From assembly GCA_036874045.1 (NCBI GenBank), contig CM072336.1, forward strand, positions 1,756,001 to 1,820,000: a stretch of 64,000 nt of DNA. Reading direction: 5' to 3'. Below, piece after piece: positions 48,100 to 60,980 of this stretch; within the stretch, counting starts at the first letter, position 1; each line of letters begins with the position of its first letter. The DNA comes from Cymodocea nodosa. Lineage: Eukaryota; Streptophyta; Magnoliopsida; Alismatales; Cymodoceaceae. The notes beneath the pieces were generated by a model, which saw nothing but the letters and a program-made list of their open reading frames with translations, did no database searches and was not told the DNA's origin. The position numbers and the translations under genes are program-made.

Positions 48100-50240
48100 C
48101 ATCATTCTGCTTCCGTTGATTGGTATGTTAAAGTGCGCCGTGATTGTGGGATAGGTTGCGCGTGGGGCCGCGAGATTCTTGCTAAAATACGCTGGACGAA
48201 ACAAACCGTCGTGACTTCTGACCTGTCGTCGTTTGCCATCGGGCTCGTTCCGTCCCTTTCATCTTCTCCGCGTATCCGCACATGACTACTGTGCGAGGTC
48301 GCTAGGCGGGTTTTTTTTTTTATATTGTCTCTGGACGGATTTTTCTGAGACAATATTGATTCTTTTAATTAATATATAAAAATGTTAATATTTTTAACAA
48401 TTATTATTATTATACATATTATCTACGTATTAACTTAAGACGAAAAATTGTAAAGCCTAAATATGCTTTAATTAATTTATGTGATCAAAATCTTCCTACG
48501 TTGAAAAACATATTTTGCAATACAATTATCGACCAATTTATCCTCCTGAAAATGAAAATACGTGATAGCTACCAAAATATTCTCAAATCAGTCCAGAAGG
48601 ATGATATTGTTGCTTACGGACTACTCTTATTCTTAGGCAATTCATATTAATGGGAAATTATATTTACTTATACTGTTAATTTGTAACGATCATTTGGCCG
48701 ACATTTTAACACTCCAGATTTCCCCCACAAGTTTCCGTTTTAAGTTATCTTTAGTTAATTAAATTAATTATTTAGATGTCTAAAAACATATTTTACTCCC
48801 TAATGGAAAGTTTCACATATTTGATGACATTTTTTACCAGTTTCTACATGTTAACAAATTATCGTTCTAATTTTGATTTTACGGGATTCTGATTTGAAGC
48901 AAAGTCCAAGCTTCTTTATGTGACAAGTTATGATATCCATGAAAGAGTTGGAAGTCAATAACTTTTATATTTTCTGAACCATAATATTAACTTAGCAAAC
49001 CCATAAATATATCGAAGCGTGTATATATATGTCGGGTTGGATCGGACTAAAAATTAAATCAAAATCCAACCCATACTATTCGAATTATAGCTAATTTTAG
49101 TTCCAAATCTAATTAAAATTTAATTTGAAATTCAAGATTATTATACATTAATAGCGTATGATAAGATTATCAGCGTGTACTACGCTTTTAATATATCATT
49201 ATCATTGTGACATTAAATGTAAAAAAAATTGAGTGGTTTTAGGAGATTTACCCAAAAGGTCGTGAAAATAAAGTGAGATTTGGTGTACTTACCGATTATT
49301 AAAATATTTACGAGAAAAAACTTACCTATGAGGATCCATAATTTTTTGTCGATGAGAGAAATTTATAAATGATAGTTTGATTGCCTATATGAAAAATGAT
49401 TTTGTTAGGAATGTTGACAACATTTAAATTATCTCTGGAGTAATTTATTTCAAAATATGCATGCCCAGACGGATCACTGTTTGTTTGAGTAAGTGTTGTA
49501 CTTTTACTATGATATTATTTTTAATTTATTGCAGAAATTTTTATTTTTATAATATATAATATATAAATGTGCATTTAAATTGATATAGTTATGTACCATG
49601 TTTTTAAAATTTATAAGATAAAATTGTAGTTTTAGTAGCATCTAAACTTATGAAAAATCTTAGATTAACAAGTGCCGAGTAGATAAAATTATAACAATCC
49701 AAGCTTAGAATATATAGCTTTATGAAGGGACCAACGCATGCTTGAATTCAAAAACTAGGGGATTTACATGTATCCTATTGAAATCGATAATGAATACAAA
49801 AAATATCATTGACATTTTTAAAATTATATGTATATACTTCATTTATAATTTTTGATAGTTTAAATCCAAGTCAATGTCATGGAATGCCAAGTACCCAAGT
49901 TCATTTGTATTTATTATTGATTTCAATGTTAATTTAGAGGATAATCCAAGATAAATTAAAATTTGTATCTGAATTATATTAATTAATATTGTTAGATTAA
50001 AGATCAATATTTATTTAATTTTAAAAATGAAATAACAATAATCGTAATTTTTATCAACATTTAAATGCTAATAAACTATTAAATGACTGCAATGTTCGAC
50101 GACGCACACGTGCCATTCGAGTTAAAAAACGGACACATGTCGCTTTCATTTAAATTAACAGACATCTTCGTCGACTAGTAAACGAAAAATCCATAATCGA
50201 TGCATCTCCTCCGTCGTTCAACGTCGCCACTGCAGATCTT
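48100..50240. other. AT-rich intergenic region between divergent genes
   Basis: It lies between the start of the PP2C gene (minus, leader around 47870-48080) and the NodH-like gene (plus). 48350-50150 is AT-rich with no recognised coding or mobile-element domain. Confidence 0.5.
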
Positions 50241-50339
50241 GTATTTACTGCTAGACGAAGGGAGCTTCGTTCTGCATTCCGATCGGATCGGTATTTGACC
50301 AAGTACAGCAGCCAGCAGCCGCCCTGAGAAGCCGAAAGA

Positions 50340-50487
50340 GGAAGGGAAAAGGTGCCGAGCCCACTTTGTGGGAAAAACCAAGGCTCTGGATCGGAAGAAG
50401 GAGAAAAAGAACGGCGGAGCTGAGGAGGGCCGGTTGCACGGGTGCTGGGCCGCCGTTGATGGTCGTAACGGGTTCCGGCTGGGGTTT
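50340..50487 (+). repeat. 5' leader segment duplicated at 60981-61125
   Basis: This stretch (AAAAGGTGCCGAGCCCACTT through TGATGGTCGTAACGGGTTCC) recurs with about 80-85 percent similarity by eye at 60981-61125 in the same orientation. It lies about 50 nt upstream of the NodH-like start codon, presumably in the 5' UTR. Confidence 0.85.
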
Positions 50488-50537
50488 GGGTCGGCGAGAG
50501 CAGAGGAGCTTTTTTTTGTTAATTTTGGATTCGAAAA

Positions 50538-53500
50538 ATGGCTGGTTCACCGGAAAGAGGAGGAGAGGGAGCATATGAGGCGGAGAAATTTAGGGTGGAT
50601 GATGATGGCTCCCACTTCAGCAAGGTTGCTGCTTTTTTCTTCTTATTGTTTCCATTCTGTTGGCTTCTTTCTTTTGCATGTTTTGGTTGAGTATTTTCGT
50701 GAAAGCTATCAACTCCTTTTGAGGCAGAACCCTATATTTCTCCCAGAGAATATCCTAATTGTTCCAGAGCAACTAGAAAGAGATTCTTTAACCAGAAAGA
50801 TTTAAGTTCAGATGTAGGTTACCTATCCAGAAGTTTTCGCAACTCAATCTGTTTCTGCGTCGATGTTGTGTTTAGTGAAATGGGTGAAAGATCAAAAACC
50901 ACTCTATTTTCAGTTGTTTTGCTTGTTTGTCAGCCCTACCATTTTTTTAATCTTTTATCTTAGAAGTCTTTTCGTCGACTCCTTCAGATGCGCACTTTAG
51001 AAAGGTGGAAAGCCTGTTTTAGTTTTTCTACCTATCAGATATAGCATTCCTATTTGTTTCATTTCTACGTTTCCTAGCTGCATTGCCACGGATGAGTTCC
51101 ACCTTTCCATGAACGCGTGTTTTCTTCTATGTTACTTACTTATTCAAGGTATGTTCCCATTTCCTATTTTGAGATTTAAGATGTGGTCACTTGCATGAGC
51201 GAATCCAGCACTTGCTTTCAACCTCTCCTCAATATCCACCCTTCTGTGAATGGGGTATCCTTGTGCGATATTCATGCACTTATTTATTCAAGGTGCCTTC
51301 CCATTTCCTGGTTTGAGATTTAAACACCTGCATAATTGCATCCATCATTGATATCAATTAAAACATAGGAAGCAAACTGTCCATATTATGTACTTAGTTT
51401 CATTAGATTAAATTGCCAGTTTCTTATTCCTTTTGTATTTGTTTTTCCAGGATGTGCTCATTGCAAAACCTCCAAAGAAATCACCATTACTTCTGAGGAT
51501 GATTGTTCTAGCCCTTGCAATGTTCTGTGGTGTATACATTTGTTCAATTTGTTTAAAGCAGTTAGGTGTCCATCCACGACCCAGTATACGGTCTGAAGTA
51601 ATAAAAGATTCATGCAATAAACCTAGTGTTCCGCAATCTTCGCTTCACTTCTTTCATTATCCTAAACCAACAACATACAGCAGGTAACATATAACTTTTT
51701 CTGTTTCCTTTTAGTTGATGGCATATGTCATGATTATGATTTTTTGTACATAACTGATAGGGAAGAGTGTGCATGCAACCCAGTCAGGTTATTTGCCATC
51801 TTGTCCATGCAGAGATCAGGAAGTGGTTGGTTTGAGACTTTGTTGAATAGCCATATTAATATCAGCTCCAATGGGGAGATCTTTTCGAAAAAAGAAAGGC
51901 GAAGTAATATCTCAGCTATAACTAGAACACTGGATAAAGTGTATAATTTAGATTGGTATAGTAGTGCTTCAAAAAATGAGTGCACCGCTGCCGTTGGTTT
52001 GAAATGGATGCTTAATCAGGTATGAATACATTTAACACATATTTCTTACCATTCAACCATTAAGAAACATTCTATAAGACCAATCTATGGCTCTATCTTA
52101 TCTCATAGTTGTTGCTTTTGTCATCTTTCCTTTTCCCATCCTGATTCCCGAGATGTCTGTTTCTTATTCACAAAGGAAATACTTTATTTCACAAAAATTA
52201 TTTAATTGATATTAGGTAAGTTGTGAAAATGATATGGGCATTAAGCAAGAAATTTTGTCTAATATTCGTATCTATCTATTGATGTTTAGAGGAGGTTCTT
52301 GAATCTTGTAAGACTTGTTCTTCTTGCCAATAGAGTTTGATCTTTCTCAGACTTTGAGCTAGCTCCCAATAATGACTTACATATAAAGATTCGTATTGTG
52401 TTGTTGTGGCCCTCACTTTATCACTGAAATTAATATTAGCTTTATCTAGATACATAGAGGCTTTGTTTGCAACAAAACTTGAATGTGAAAAATCTCTTGT
52501 AGAATGGAGAAAACACAAACAAAAGAACCCTCAGGCGGAATCAATTAGAGCTGATCTTCATGAAACCATAAATGGAGGGACAAATATATGGATGGAATTG
52601 AGTTTACCTTCCATTGTGAAAACAAGAAGCATTAATAGGAAGTAGTAAATGAAACAAAATGTACTCTACCCTGTGAATGGTGCAGTGCTTGTTGTTCAAC
52701 TCAATACCATCTTAAAATTAGACTGACAGTGTCTTATTTCATTATCGTTGGACACCTATTATCATGGTCTAGCAATGACTCTTAGAGACAATTTGCAGTT
52801 TTTCTTTTATCAACACAATCAATCAGGAAGAATAAAGTAGCAAAGTTATACTTTAGAAGATGATTGTTATAGTTATTATTTCCTAACAATAGGGATGGGT
52901 TTAGCACCACAATGGGAATAGTGAACCTAATTTCACATTGTAAAACCGATTTAAAGGGGTTAAACACTAATGAATAGATTGTCTCTCTTATTTTTCTCCA
53001 CGAACATGATACTAGAGAAATGTTAGAACTTAGGCTTCTTGTCATCATCCTGGGCTCCTTGGAGCCTATCATCATTGCTCTTCAGGGCCTTTTTCCATCT
53101 TCTTCATGTTCTATTGCCATTATAACAAGTCACAGATGATCCCTTTGCCTTTTCCCTTAAGCTTGATGATCCTTCTTCCCTAGAAGGTCAACATAACTTT
53201 CTCATTTTCTCTAGGTCCACCCAACTTTTAGTTGCCATTGAAAAGTACTCCTTTAACTCCATCCATCAGGAGCTAGAGATGCTAACCCTTCCTCTAATGC
53301 CATCTAAGGCTTTTAGCCCTTCAGTGTAATCCAAGGCCTTCAACCTCTCTACCATCTATGAACAGGACCTTTAGGCCTTCCACTGGCATCAACAAGTACT
53401 GCAAGCCCGTTCTCCACCTCCTTTAGACATTGCATTTGCTCCTGGTTGGTAGATCCTTCCCAGTCGAGTAGTTTCCATGTTTATATGAGGAGTAGCATCC

Positions 53501-55776
53501 TCTATATTTGGAAAAGCCTTCCTTATTTTCCATGGAAAGTTAACAGACCTTCCTCATCTCCTCTAGCTCCTCCCAAGCTATTGCCACCATCAATAGGAGC
53601 TTCTTTAGCTGTGTCCATCATTGACCAAGTATTTTTGCCCTTCCTCTAGTTCCATCCAAGGTTTTTAGTTTGACATCATCTAGGGCTTCAACCCCTCTAC
53701 CATCCCCAAGTACCATAGGCCCCTACTCAACCTCCTCCACCCATTACATCCCCTATTAGGTGCGTTGTACTTCTTGCATGCTCCTACGTTTCTACTTACA
53801 TGTCTACTATCTACCTGCTTGCTTCTTTAACTTTGATAATCAAGTAGTTTTAGATATTTGTCAACATCAAAGCACATACCAACAAAGTTTCACCAGCATG
53901 TACCGGATCTTAGCCAATCTGAATTTTGAAACAACATTAACTAAATAAAACTCCAAAGTACAATAGAAAAATCAAAAGTCAGTTTTGATTATAAGTTATA
54001 GATGTGTCACTAGCAGCTAACATGGATCATTTTCATCATATCCTATCTCCATTCTTGATGTGTTTTGTCCAAATATCTTTAATTCCTTTAAAACCAATTT
54101 CAAGAAGGAAGTTCACTGCACGTCCAATCCTGTTATGATGGGCCCTTCTACTTTGCCTTTTCTTTTTTCTATTTGAGCTGCTATGTTAGCTTAGTCCTCT
54201 GCAAATAAGGAAATGCTACATGTGAGGTCCTAAGTGGAATTTTAATTATTTATAATACACAAATCAACTATATATGTGTATGCAGATCAAGTCAAGCTTG
54301 GTATTTCATGATTATGTTTGCTTGTATCAAATTTATGAGATTGACAGAAGTTCACACGATTCACAGATTCATGATAAATATTTGCTGACAAGCAGGTTTA
54401 TGATGAAACATTGTACTCCTAAAAGACTTGTCTATGAGATTGTAGCCTCTAGCAGAAGCATATTATTAATGTTGCTAATACTGCCATTTTATTCATTCAA
54501 ATCAGTTCATAAATATATCTGCTTAGAATGCCCCTAGAGCAATTAAAGAATTCCTTTATATGTTTGCTTTTTGATAGATAGTGTGGATCAGAATTGTTTC
54601 TCTATATGCAGATACTTTTTACAAGCATATAAGATTCCTATCTTCATTGGCAGATATGACTGCTGAGCCTGTTTTGTTATTCAAATCTGTTAGTTTAGAA
54701 TGCTGCTAGGCTGATTAGATAAGTCCTTTAAAAGTTTGCTTGATAGCTAATGTAGATTGGGAACATTGCTTTTCCTATATGCAGATGTCTTCTACATGCA
54801 TAATGTTCTTTAGATTGCAGATATGTAATGGGTATTCTTTTATGCATTTCTGTAAATTTACCCAAGTCTTTCAGAATTCACGTTATTATATATTCTATCC
54901 TCAACTGATGCAGGGTCTCATGAAGTACCAAGAAGAAATTGTTGCTTATTTTAACAGGAGGGGTGTTTCTGCAATATTCCTTTTCCGAAGGAATCTATTG
55001 CGTAGAATGGTTTCCATACTTGCAAATTTGCATGATCGAGATGCTAAGCTATTAAATGGAACCCACAAATCCCATGTGCATTCTGAGAGTGAGGTAGTTA
55101 AAGTTGTGATTCTCACATAAGCATACACTAATTGCTAAGCTTCTAATTATGATCTTCAACATACAAGCTAATCGTTTGATTAGACACTCATGTAAAACTG
55201 ACCATTATTTCATTGTCTATAATTAGGCTGGTATTCTGGCAAAGCACAAACCATTGATCAACACTAGTTTAGTAATATCTGATCTCAAGCACACTGAAGA
55301 TATGGCTGCTAATGCTTTAAGCTATTTCAAAAGCACCCATCACACTATACTCTTCTACGAAGATATCATAAAAAACCAGACGGTAATACTCTACTTTTCC
55401 CTGGCAATTGCTAAGCTGGTTTTTTTTTTTTTTTGCAATCATTAGTGGCTAGCAAGGAAATAATCTCCCCTGTGATCTCTGGTTCAAATTGTAGGGACTA
55501 TGATTTCCACTTCCCTGACTAGCACACTACATGTAGTGGTTCAAACTGCTTTTGTTTTTCAATTCTTAACGATTTCTTTTTTTCTGTAATACTTAACAGA
55601 AGCTAATGGATGTCATAGAGTTTCTCAATGTACCCAAGAGAAAGCTGGTCAGTCACCAGGTCAAGATTCATACGAGGCCCCTTGCAAATCAGATTGACAA
55701 CTGGGAAGCTGTGTACAATACATTGAAGGGAACACAGTATGAAATCTTCTTAAATGCTGATTATCAATTGCAGTGA
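50538..55776 (+). CDS. NodH-like P-loop/sulfotransferase-fold membrane protein
   Basis: Six exons: 50538-50624, 51451-51683, 51761-52019, 54914-55093, 55227-55382 and 55600-55776, in phase throughout, giving 363 residues. It matches the plant nodulation-protein-H-like family (for example At3g50620) as I recall it. Exon 2 starts DVLIAKPPKKSP and contains a membrane anchor (LLLRMIVLALAMFCGVYICS). Exon 3 has the candidate nucleotide (PAPS)-binding loop MQRSGSGWFETLLNSH, then ISSNGEIFSKKERR. Exon 4 contains GVSAIFLFRRNLLRRMVSIL and GTHKSHVH, exon 5 FYEDIIKNQT, exon 6 KRKLVSHQVKIHTRPLANQI. The layout implies a type II, probably Golgi, protein. The substrate is unknown and sulfotransferase activity of these plant homologues is unproven. 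The 2.9-kb intron 3 is filled with internally repeated sequence. The exon 1 donor (AAG|GTTGCT) is weak. Confidence 0.88.
53285..53705 (+). repeat. Imperfect direct repeat in intron 3 of the NodH-like gene
   Basis: CCCTTCCTCTAATGCCATCTAAGG ... AACCTCTCTACCATC (53288-53352) returns about 350 bp later as CCCTTCCTCTAGTTCCATCC ... AACCCCTCTACCATC (53638-53703). The surroundings (CATCATTG, CTCCACC) are also partly repeated. No coding content recognised; the intron sequence probably derives from a decayed repeat. Confidence 0.6.
54470..54830 (+). repeat. Tandem duplication of about 175-185 bp before exon 4 of the NodH-like gene
   Basis: The first unit contains CTATATGCAGATACTTTTTA at about 54602; the second contains CTATATGCAGATGTCTTCTA at about 54776. 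Upstream, TTCAAATC.GTT and AGAATGC..CTAG also repeat with similar spacing. Both units carry TGCAG acceptor-like sites, followed by the genuine acceptor at 54913. Confidence 0.75.
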
Positions 55777-55779
55777 GCA

Positions 55780-57675
55780 TTGTTCCCAAAGTAGCTGATG
55801 TATATAGCTTAGGAAATGGTTAAGTAGTTTCTTTCACTTGGCTGTCACCTCTCATCGGCTTTGTTTGGTCTTGCAATACATTGGCAGAGTTGAGAAATTT
55901 TGTTTGGTATTCATTTTTTCTGCATAGCAGGCTCTCTTGAATTTTTTTTTTTTTTATATCAATTCTCTCGTCCCATTCTTCTCGCAGATGGATATTACAC
56001 TGATTAATGAAAACTTTTTCACTTTTCCTATGTTGTGAGATGCCTTTTTCTCTTAGCATTGTACTACTTCCCTGTCAGTAATTTATATCTTCCAAGTGCT
56101 AAATTAGCTCATTTTTGGAGATGTGGTTTTCTAACAAAAGCTACACCTCTTTGGGTCTTCCCAGGGAAGGCGAAGCAATATGAATATATTCTACTATACA
56201 TTGATATTTCTGGGAAATGAACTCTCATGGAAAGCAAGATGCCTGCATTTTTCGGGGGAACATAGTTTGGAGGATTGGAAATACAAGAATCTATACTTTT
56301 CTATTTTAATTCTCCTTGTGCTTTAGCAAAAGGGTAGTGAAACTTTGCATCTCTCATGTCTCATGGGAGCTTGGTCTGCGGGAATGGGTGCACAGGAATC
56401 TACTTCATGTATATTGTCATTGTTAGAAATATTTTTTTTATATATAAATGGCATCCGTCATCTAGTTTCAACAAATTTCACCTAGCATAGTCTGTTGGAG
56501 GGAAAGCACTTGGATGAGATGTGCAGGTTAAGAAGATAAAATCAATTATCTGCCTCTCTTTTAGTTGGGGGAATGAATGTGATATTGAATTCTCGTGCAT
56601 TGTAGCAGCTTCCCAGTCAAAGATGTTCGTTCATTGGATCCAAAAGATAGATGGCAAGTTGGCACATTTGCTTATTATTTCGTGAACAACTTGCATGGAA
56701 ACTTTAAGAGACGTTCCATCTTATTGGTTAGAGAAAAGCAAGGAGAGGCCAGAAGACAGGGGGAATGGTATATTGCGAGTACATGCATGCATGATTCAAC
56801 TTGTGAACACTGCATAATGATAGACATTATCAAGAAAACAGTGCGTAGTGATAAAGACGGTTCAGGTGCTTAAACGTTTTGATCGCATGCAAGTTGGCCC
56901 TGCAGCTTTCTTTCTCTTTATCTATCCCTCTCTGGCAGTGACAGAGATTCTTGCCTTATGGAGGATCATGTCAAGGCTGGTGGGTGGTGGAGGTGGCGGT
57001 GGCGGTGGTGCATTATTCATGAAATAATGGGTTGCAGCTCCCCTTTTCAGGAATGCGGATGTCCTGGCCCCCTTCCCTTTTGGCAAATTGCACTTCTTTA
57101 GCAGATGCTGGTGTGACATGATGGGTAAGGCGTGTCTGTGAGTGATTGATCGTCAAAGCAAGTCATCTTAAAAAGATTGATCATGCGAGAGGGAAGTCCT
57201 GATCCTCCCCTTGGTCATTGAGGGACACAGATCAGTGGGGGGGGGGGGAGGGAGTTTCTCAATGATTGATGTAATTTTGGCTAAAAAAATTTAAAAAACA
57301 TGAATCAGTGCAAATCTATTCTTGCACAATCTCCAGTTTCCATCAGTTAGTATTGATATAAAATATTATCAATATTTCTATACATGTTCCTAACCTTTCT
57401 TCTAAGAATTGGTGAAACATATGACATCTACAGCCTAAATGACTGTGTGGAGAGTAAAGAGACGGTAGAAAGTTGACTACGCAAGAAAACGTGCACACAA
57501 ATATTATTGATCATTCAAAAAAGATACGGATTGTTAATTTTTAAGGTATCTACAAAATCTCAAATAATGTGAATTGTTAATCGTTAGAGTATCTGCAAAA
57601 TCTCATGTAGAGAGCTTAATTACAAAGTATTACAATTTATTTTTACTTCCATCATTTTTTTCATCAATGTCCTCT

Positions 57676-57715
<40 letters not shown>

Positions 57716-58690
57716 ATTTCATATATATATATATTCTTCCCTCTCCTTCTCCCCTTCTCTTTGTCGTTTTTGTCAATAACTCAATGAGTTCAGACGACGT
57801 AAAAATGACATGCAAAGAAAGATCGAAACCCTAGATAGGAGACACATGCTAGAGACACGTGCAAAGAAAGAAAGATCAACGCTACACAAAGCAGACATAT
57901 GTTGGAGACACATATGCAGAGGGGAGAGGGCCACACTACAAAGGAGGCAGCACACACAAACATGTGGCGATGACGAAGCGTAGGGTGGAGGAGCATTAAC
58001 AGACAGCCTTAGTCGTGGGCTGCAATGGAGAAGGTGATTTGAGGAGGAGCCGCAGACATTCTCATTAGCCAACAGAGATCAGCAATGCATGGAAGAGTTG
58101 GCACATGCAAGGTGGATATTGGTAGAAGTTTCACGCAGACGCTTAGTATAGAATGCAAAAGGAGACACACGGAGAAACATGTAGAAAGATCATTGGAGAG
58201 AAGTTCACCTGTACTTGAGAAGTCGCACACATGGGAAAAGATGAAACTTAATAGACCCTCAAAACCTAATGTTTTGATACCACATGGAAGGTAAAGAAAC
58301 TTAATATATCGTTGGATCACTAAACTCTCACGGTGAACACAAATGATACAAAAGTTCGTGTAGTTTAAATGTAAACTCTTAGCCTACATTAAAAATTAAA
58401 TGATACACTAAATTGTCTGTTGGATGTCTTGTTTTAATAAACATTAATTATTTTAATTAGATGATCTAAAATACTTATAATAAACTTAAAGGTGGGGACT
58501 AAATATAATAGGTTAGATCTTAGTATGTTTATTTTATTACTAATCCCATCATACGAACAACGATCCATCAGACCAAGGAACACACAACGTCAGCGGTAGC
58601 GCGGTGGCTGTTGACCAAAGTGTCGATTGCGACGGCGATCGCCGACATACCAAAAACAGCAACAGCATGTGCTCGAATCCTTCTGTCCAT
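55780..58690. other. Downstream and intergenic region with simple repeats
   Basis: The NodH-like 3' UTR should occupy the first few hundred bases. An open frame at 56595-56873 (+; contains SLDPKDRWQVGTFAYYFVNN) is not a family I recognise. There is a GGT-rich repeat at about 56975-57010, a G12 run at 57237-57248, a 55-bp-spaced duplication near 57530-57605 and a (TC)n/(TA)n pair at about 57677-57735. A primer-binding-site-like GATACCACATGG on the minus strand near 58276 hints at another LTR-element remnant. Confidence 0.4.
57677..57735 (+). repeat. (TC)n and (TA)n microsatellites
   Basis: A run of about 17 TC units followed shortly by a short ATATATATATA tract. Confidence 0.9.
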
Positions 58691-58699
58691 GATCTGCGG

Positions 58700-59870
58700 C
58701 TAGAGCCAAGCGTTCGCCGGTGGCCGGAGGTCGATCTCCTGCGTCCAGCTACTCTTGTCCTGCACGTGCAGGTACCAGTACGTCTGCGCCACCGCGTCCG
58801 GATCCATGCAACGCTCCGACGAGTTCTGCACCCCGCTTGACGATCTGTTCAAAACCAATTTGTTTATTTATAAGTCGATCGACCACAATTAGTTCTTTTT
58901 AAGTCGATCTGCGAAATCGGCAGACGTCGATATTCCGTCGCGATGGTTTGCTTACCCGGGCGAACCGATCGGCCCGTCGAGGACGACGTGCGCGACATGG
59001 ATGCCAGACGGTCGGAGCTCCTTCGCCAAGCATTGGGATAGAGCCCTCAGTGCAAATTTGCCGCAACCTACGAGCAGAAACAAATTTAGATCATGATTTT
59101 TTGAGATCGTTTGCGCCGGAAGTTTGTAAGAAATTGGCGGTGGGAGATTGGTAGTCGTACACAGCCCGCAGTAGCCGGCGAGCCCGGTGATGGAAGCCGA
59201 AGTGCCAGTGAAGAGGATTGTGCCTCTACCCCTCTCCATCATCCCCGGAATCACCTTCGATTGGAACGTCGGACAACAAATCACATCCTAATTCAGATAA
59301 TTGAAAGAGCTTGTGGATGGGTTACCTGTTGGGCACAGTGGAATGCTCCGACGCCGGAGACGGCGAGGTTCTTCTCGAAATAGTCGATCGTGATGTCGGT
59401 GCATCCCACAGGGTTCTCTGGGGCGTTGTAGCTAGCGTTGTAGACCAGAACTTCCACTAATCCAAGGGACAGAACACCCTCGAAGGCCTCCCGTATCGAC
59501 CTCGAGTCCGTGCAGTCGATTCGTATCGCGAACACCTGAGCCTTCGCTTGCGTGGCGATCTCGTCGGCAAACCTCGACAACTTATCTGCGATCAAGCACA
59601 TCATCAATACGTCCATATACATCTCAGCAACATCAAGATTCAATTGGGACAGTGGAATGTGGGTGTGTGAATAGTGGGGCACTTGCCCAGGTCACGGGAG
59701 AGGATTGCGACGGTGAAGCCTTCCTGGGCGAACTTGCGGGCGACGGACCGGCCAAGCTTCGGGCCGACGCCGACGATGGCGACCACGCCTTTGGGAGAGC
59801 TGGTGGAGCTCGACATACAACGCATGGTGCTGCTGCTGCTTGTCGAGTAGACTGACTTTAGGCGACTCAT
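58700..59870 (-). CDS. Divergent short-chain dehydrogenase/reductase (Rossmann fold)
   Basis: Five exons on minus: 59870-59687, 59585-59326, 59254-59161, 59067-58956 and 58835-58700, giving 261 residues. The nucleotide-binding region is GVVAIVGVGPKLGRSVARKF (residues 28-47), a glycine-rich loop unlike the classical TGxxxGxG, followed by VAILSRDL. EVLVYNAS replaces the usual NNAG-type motif, and GTILFTGTSASITGLAGY then CCGKFALRALSQCLAKEL form the active-site region. The classical Tyr four residues before the Lys is Leu179 here, so catalysis by the usual YxxxK is doubtful. The C-terminus (MDPDAVAQTYWYLHVQDKSS) is typical of this plant subgroup. Intron 1 has a GC donor (CTGG|GCAAGT) and the frame only continues if it is used. 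Substrate unknown; start could also be the Met at residue 16. Confidence 0.88.
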
Positions 59871-59879
59871 TCACGCATC

Positions 59880-60975
59880 ACAGTCGATGGAACGATCGGC
59901 CGCCGGCGATGGAGACTTGAAGAGACGACAACGAGTTGGTCGGCGAACGGATGAGTTTTTCTCAGGCCTTTAAATTGAATGAAGTGACGTGTGGCCGGAG
60001 AAGGAACGTGCCGATGCAAGTGTCGCGGACCTGGGACGAAAGCATCCACCTCTCAAGTGTGGTTTGAGGTGTAACCAACCCAGTGTCGACATCTGGCACC
60101 TGTACAGGTCATCCTGAATTGTTTTTTTAAAGGTAAAGTAGTGACTCATTTTTCGGAAATTTGCCGCCTACCTTATTTTAAGATTTTCTTAAGAAATGAA
60201 CACCATTTTCTTGCCCATGGATGAAAAAAATGAAATTTTACTCTCGTAACAATTCTTCGACATGTAGAACAATTACAAAAATAATCCGAGCCTTAATCTT
60301 GTTACGTAGAGTTAGTATTTTTTTTTTTTCAAGTATTTTTATATGTTATCAAATCGTCTGTTTAATTTGAATTGTAATTCTACAGTGTAAAGTTAAACAT
60401 ATGAATTCTTTTTTCTTTTCTTTTTTCTAAATATTTTTATTTATATCAAATCTTCATTTAAATTACATGGATTTAAATATTTTTTTTTATAATTCTTAAT
60501 CAACTAGTTTTAAGCCAATCTTTATTTATTTTAAATCTTATTGCATTTCATGGTCTTCCAAAGATATGACCAAGTTATTTAAATCGATTTTCCCTTATCT
60601 TATCTCTCATAAATATAATTTCTACTCTATTTTAATTTATTCCTTATAACATTACCTCTTATCTATTTAAGCACACATGTTTTAGTAAAACACTAATTTT
60701 TTTTACGTATAATCATACTTTAATAATTAGTATTCCAAATCATAAAATATAATTGGTGAATGACAATTTTGTAAAATTTTCTTTTAATTTTAACCTTTAT
60801 CATGTAGCACTTAGAAAGTATTTTAATCTCATAAATAACATTCTTTGTAAGACTGTAATTTGGTTACTTATTATAAAATTTAAGTATTTAAAAATTTTAC
60901 TTTTATGAAATACCAATTCTAGTGCACTTCGACAAGGTTGAAGAACTTGAAGCAACCGAATGGAAACAACAACAA
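59880..60975. other. AT-rich intergenic region
   Basis: 59880-60060 is the GC-richer upstream region of the SDR gene. From about 60120 it is AT-rich with T-runs and no recognisable domain. Confidence 0.5.
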
Positions 60976-60980
60976 CAAGA

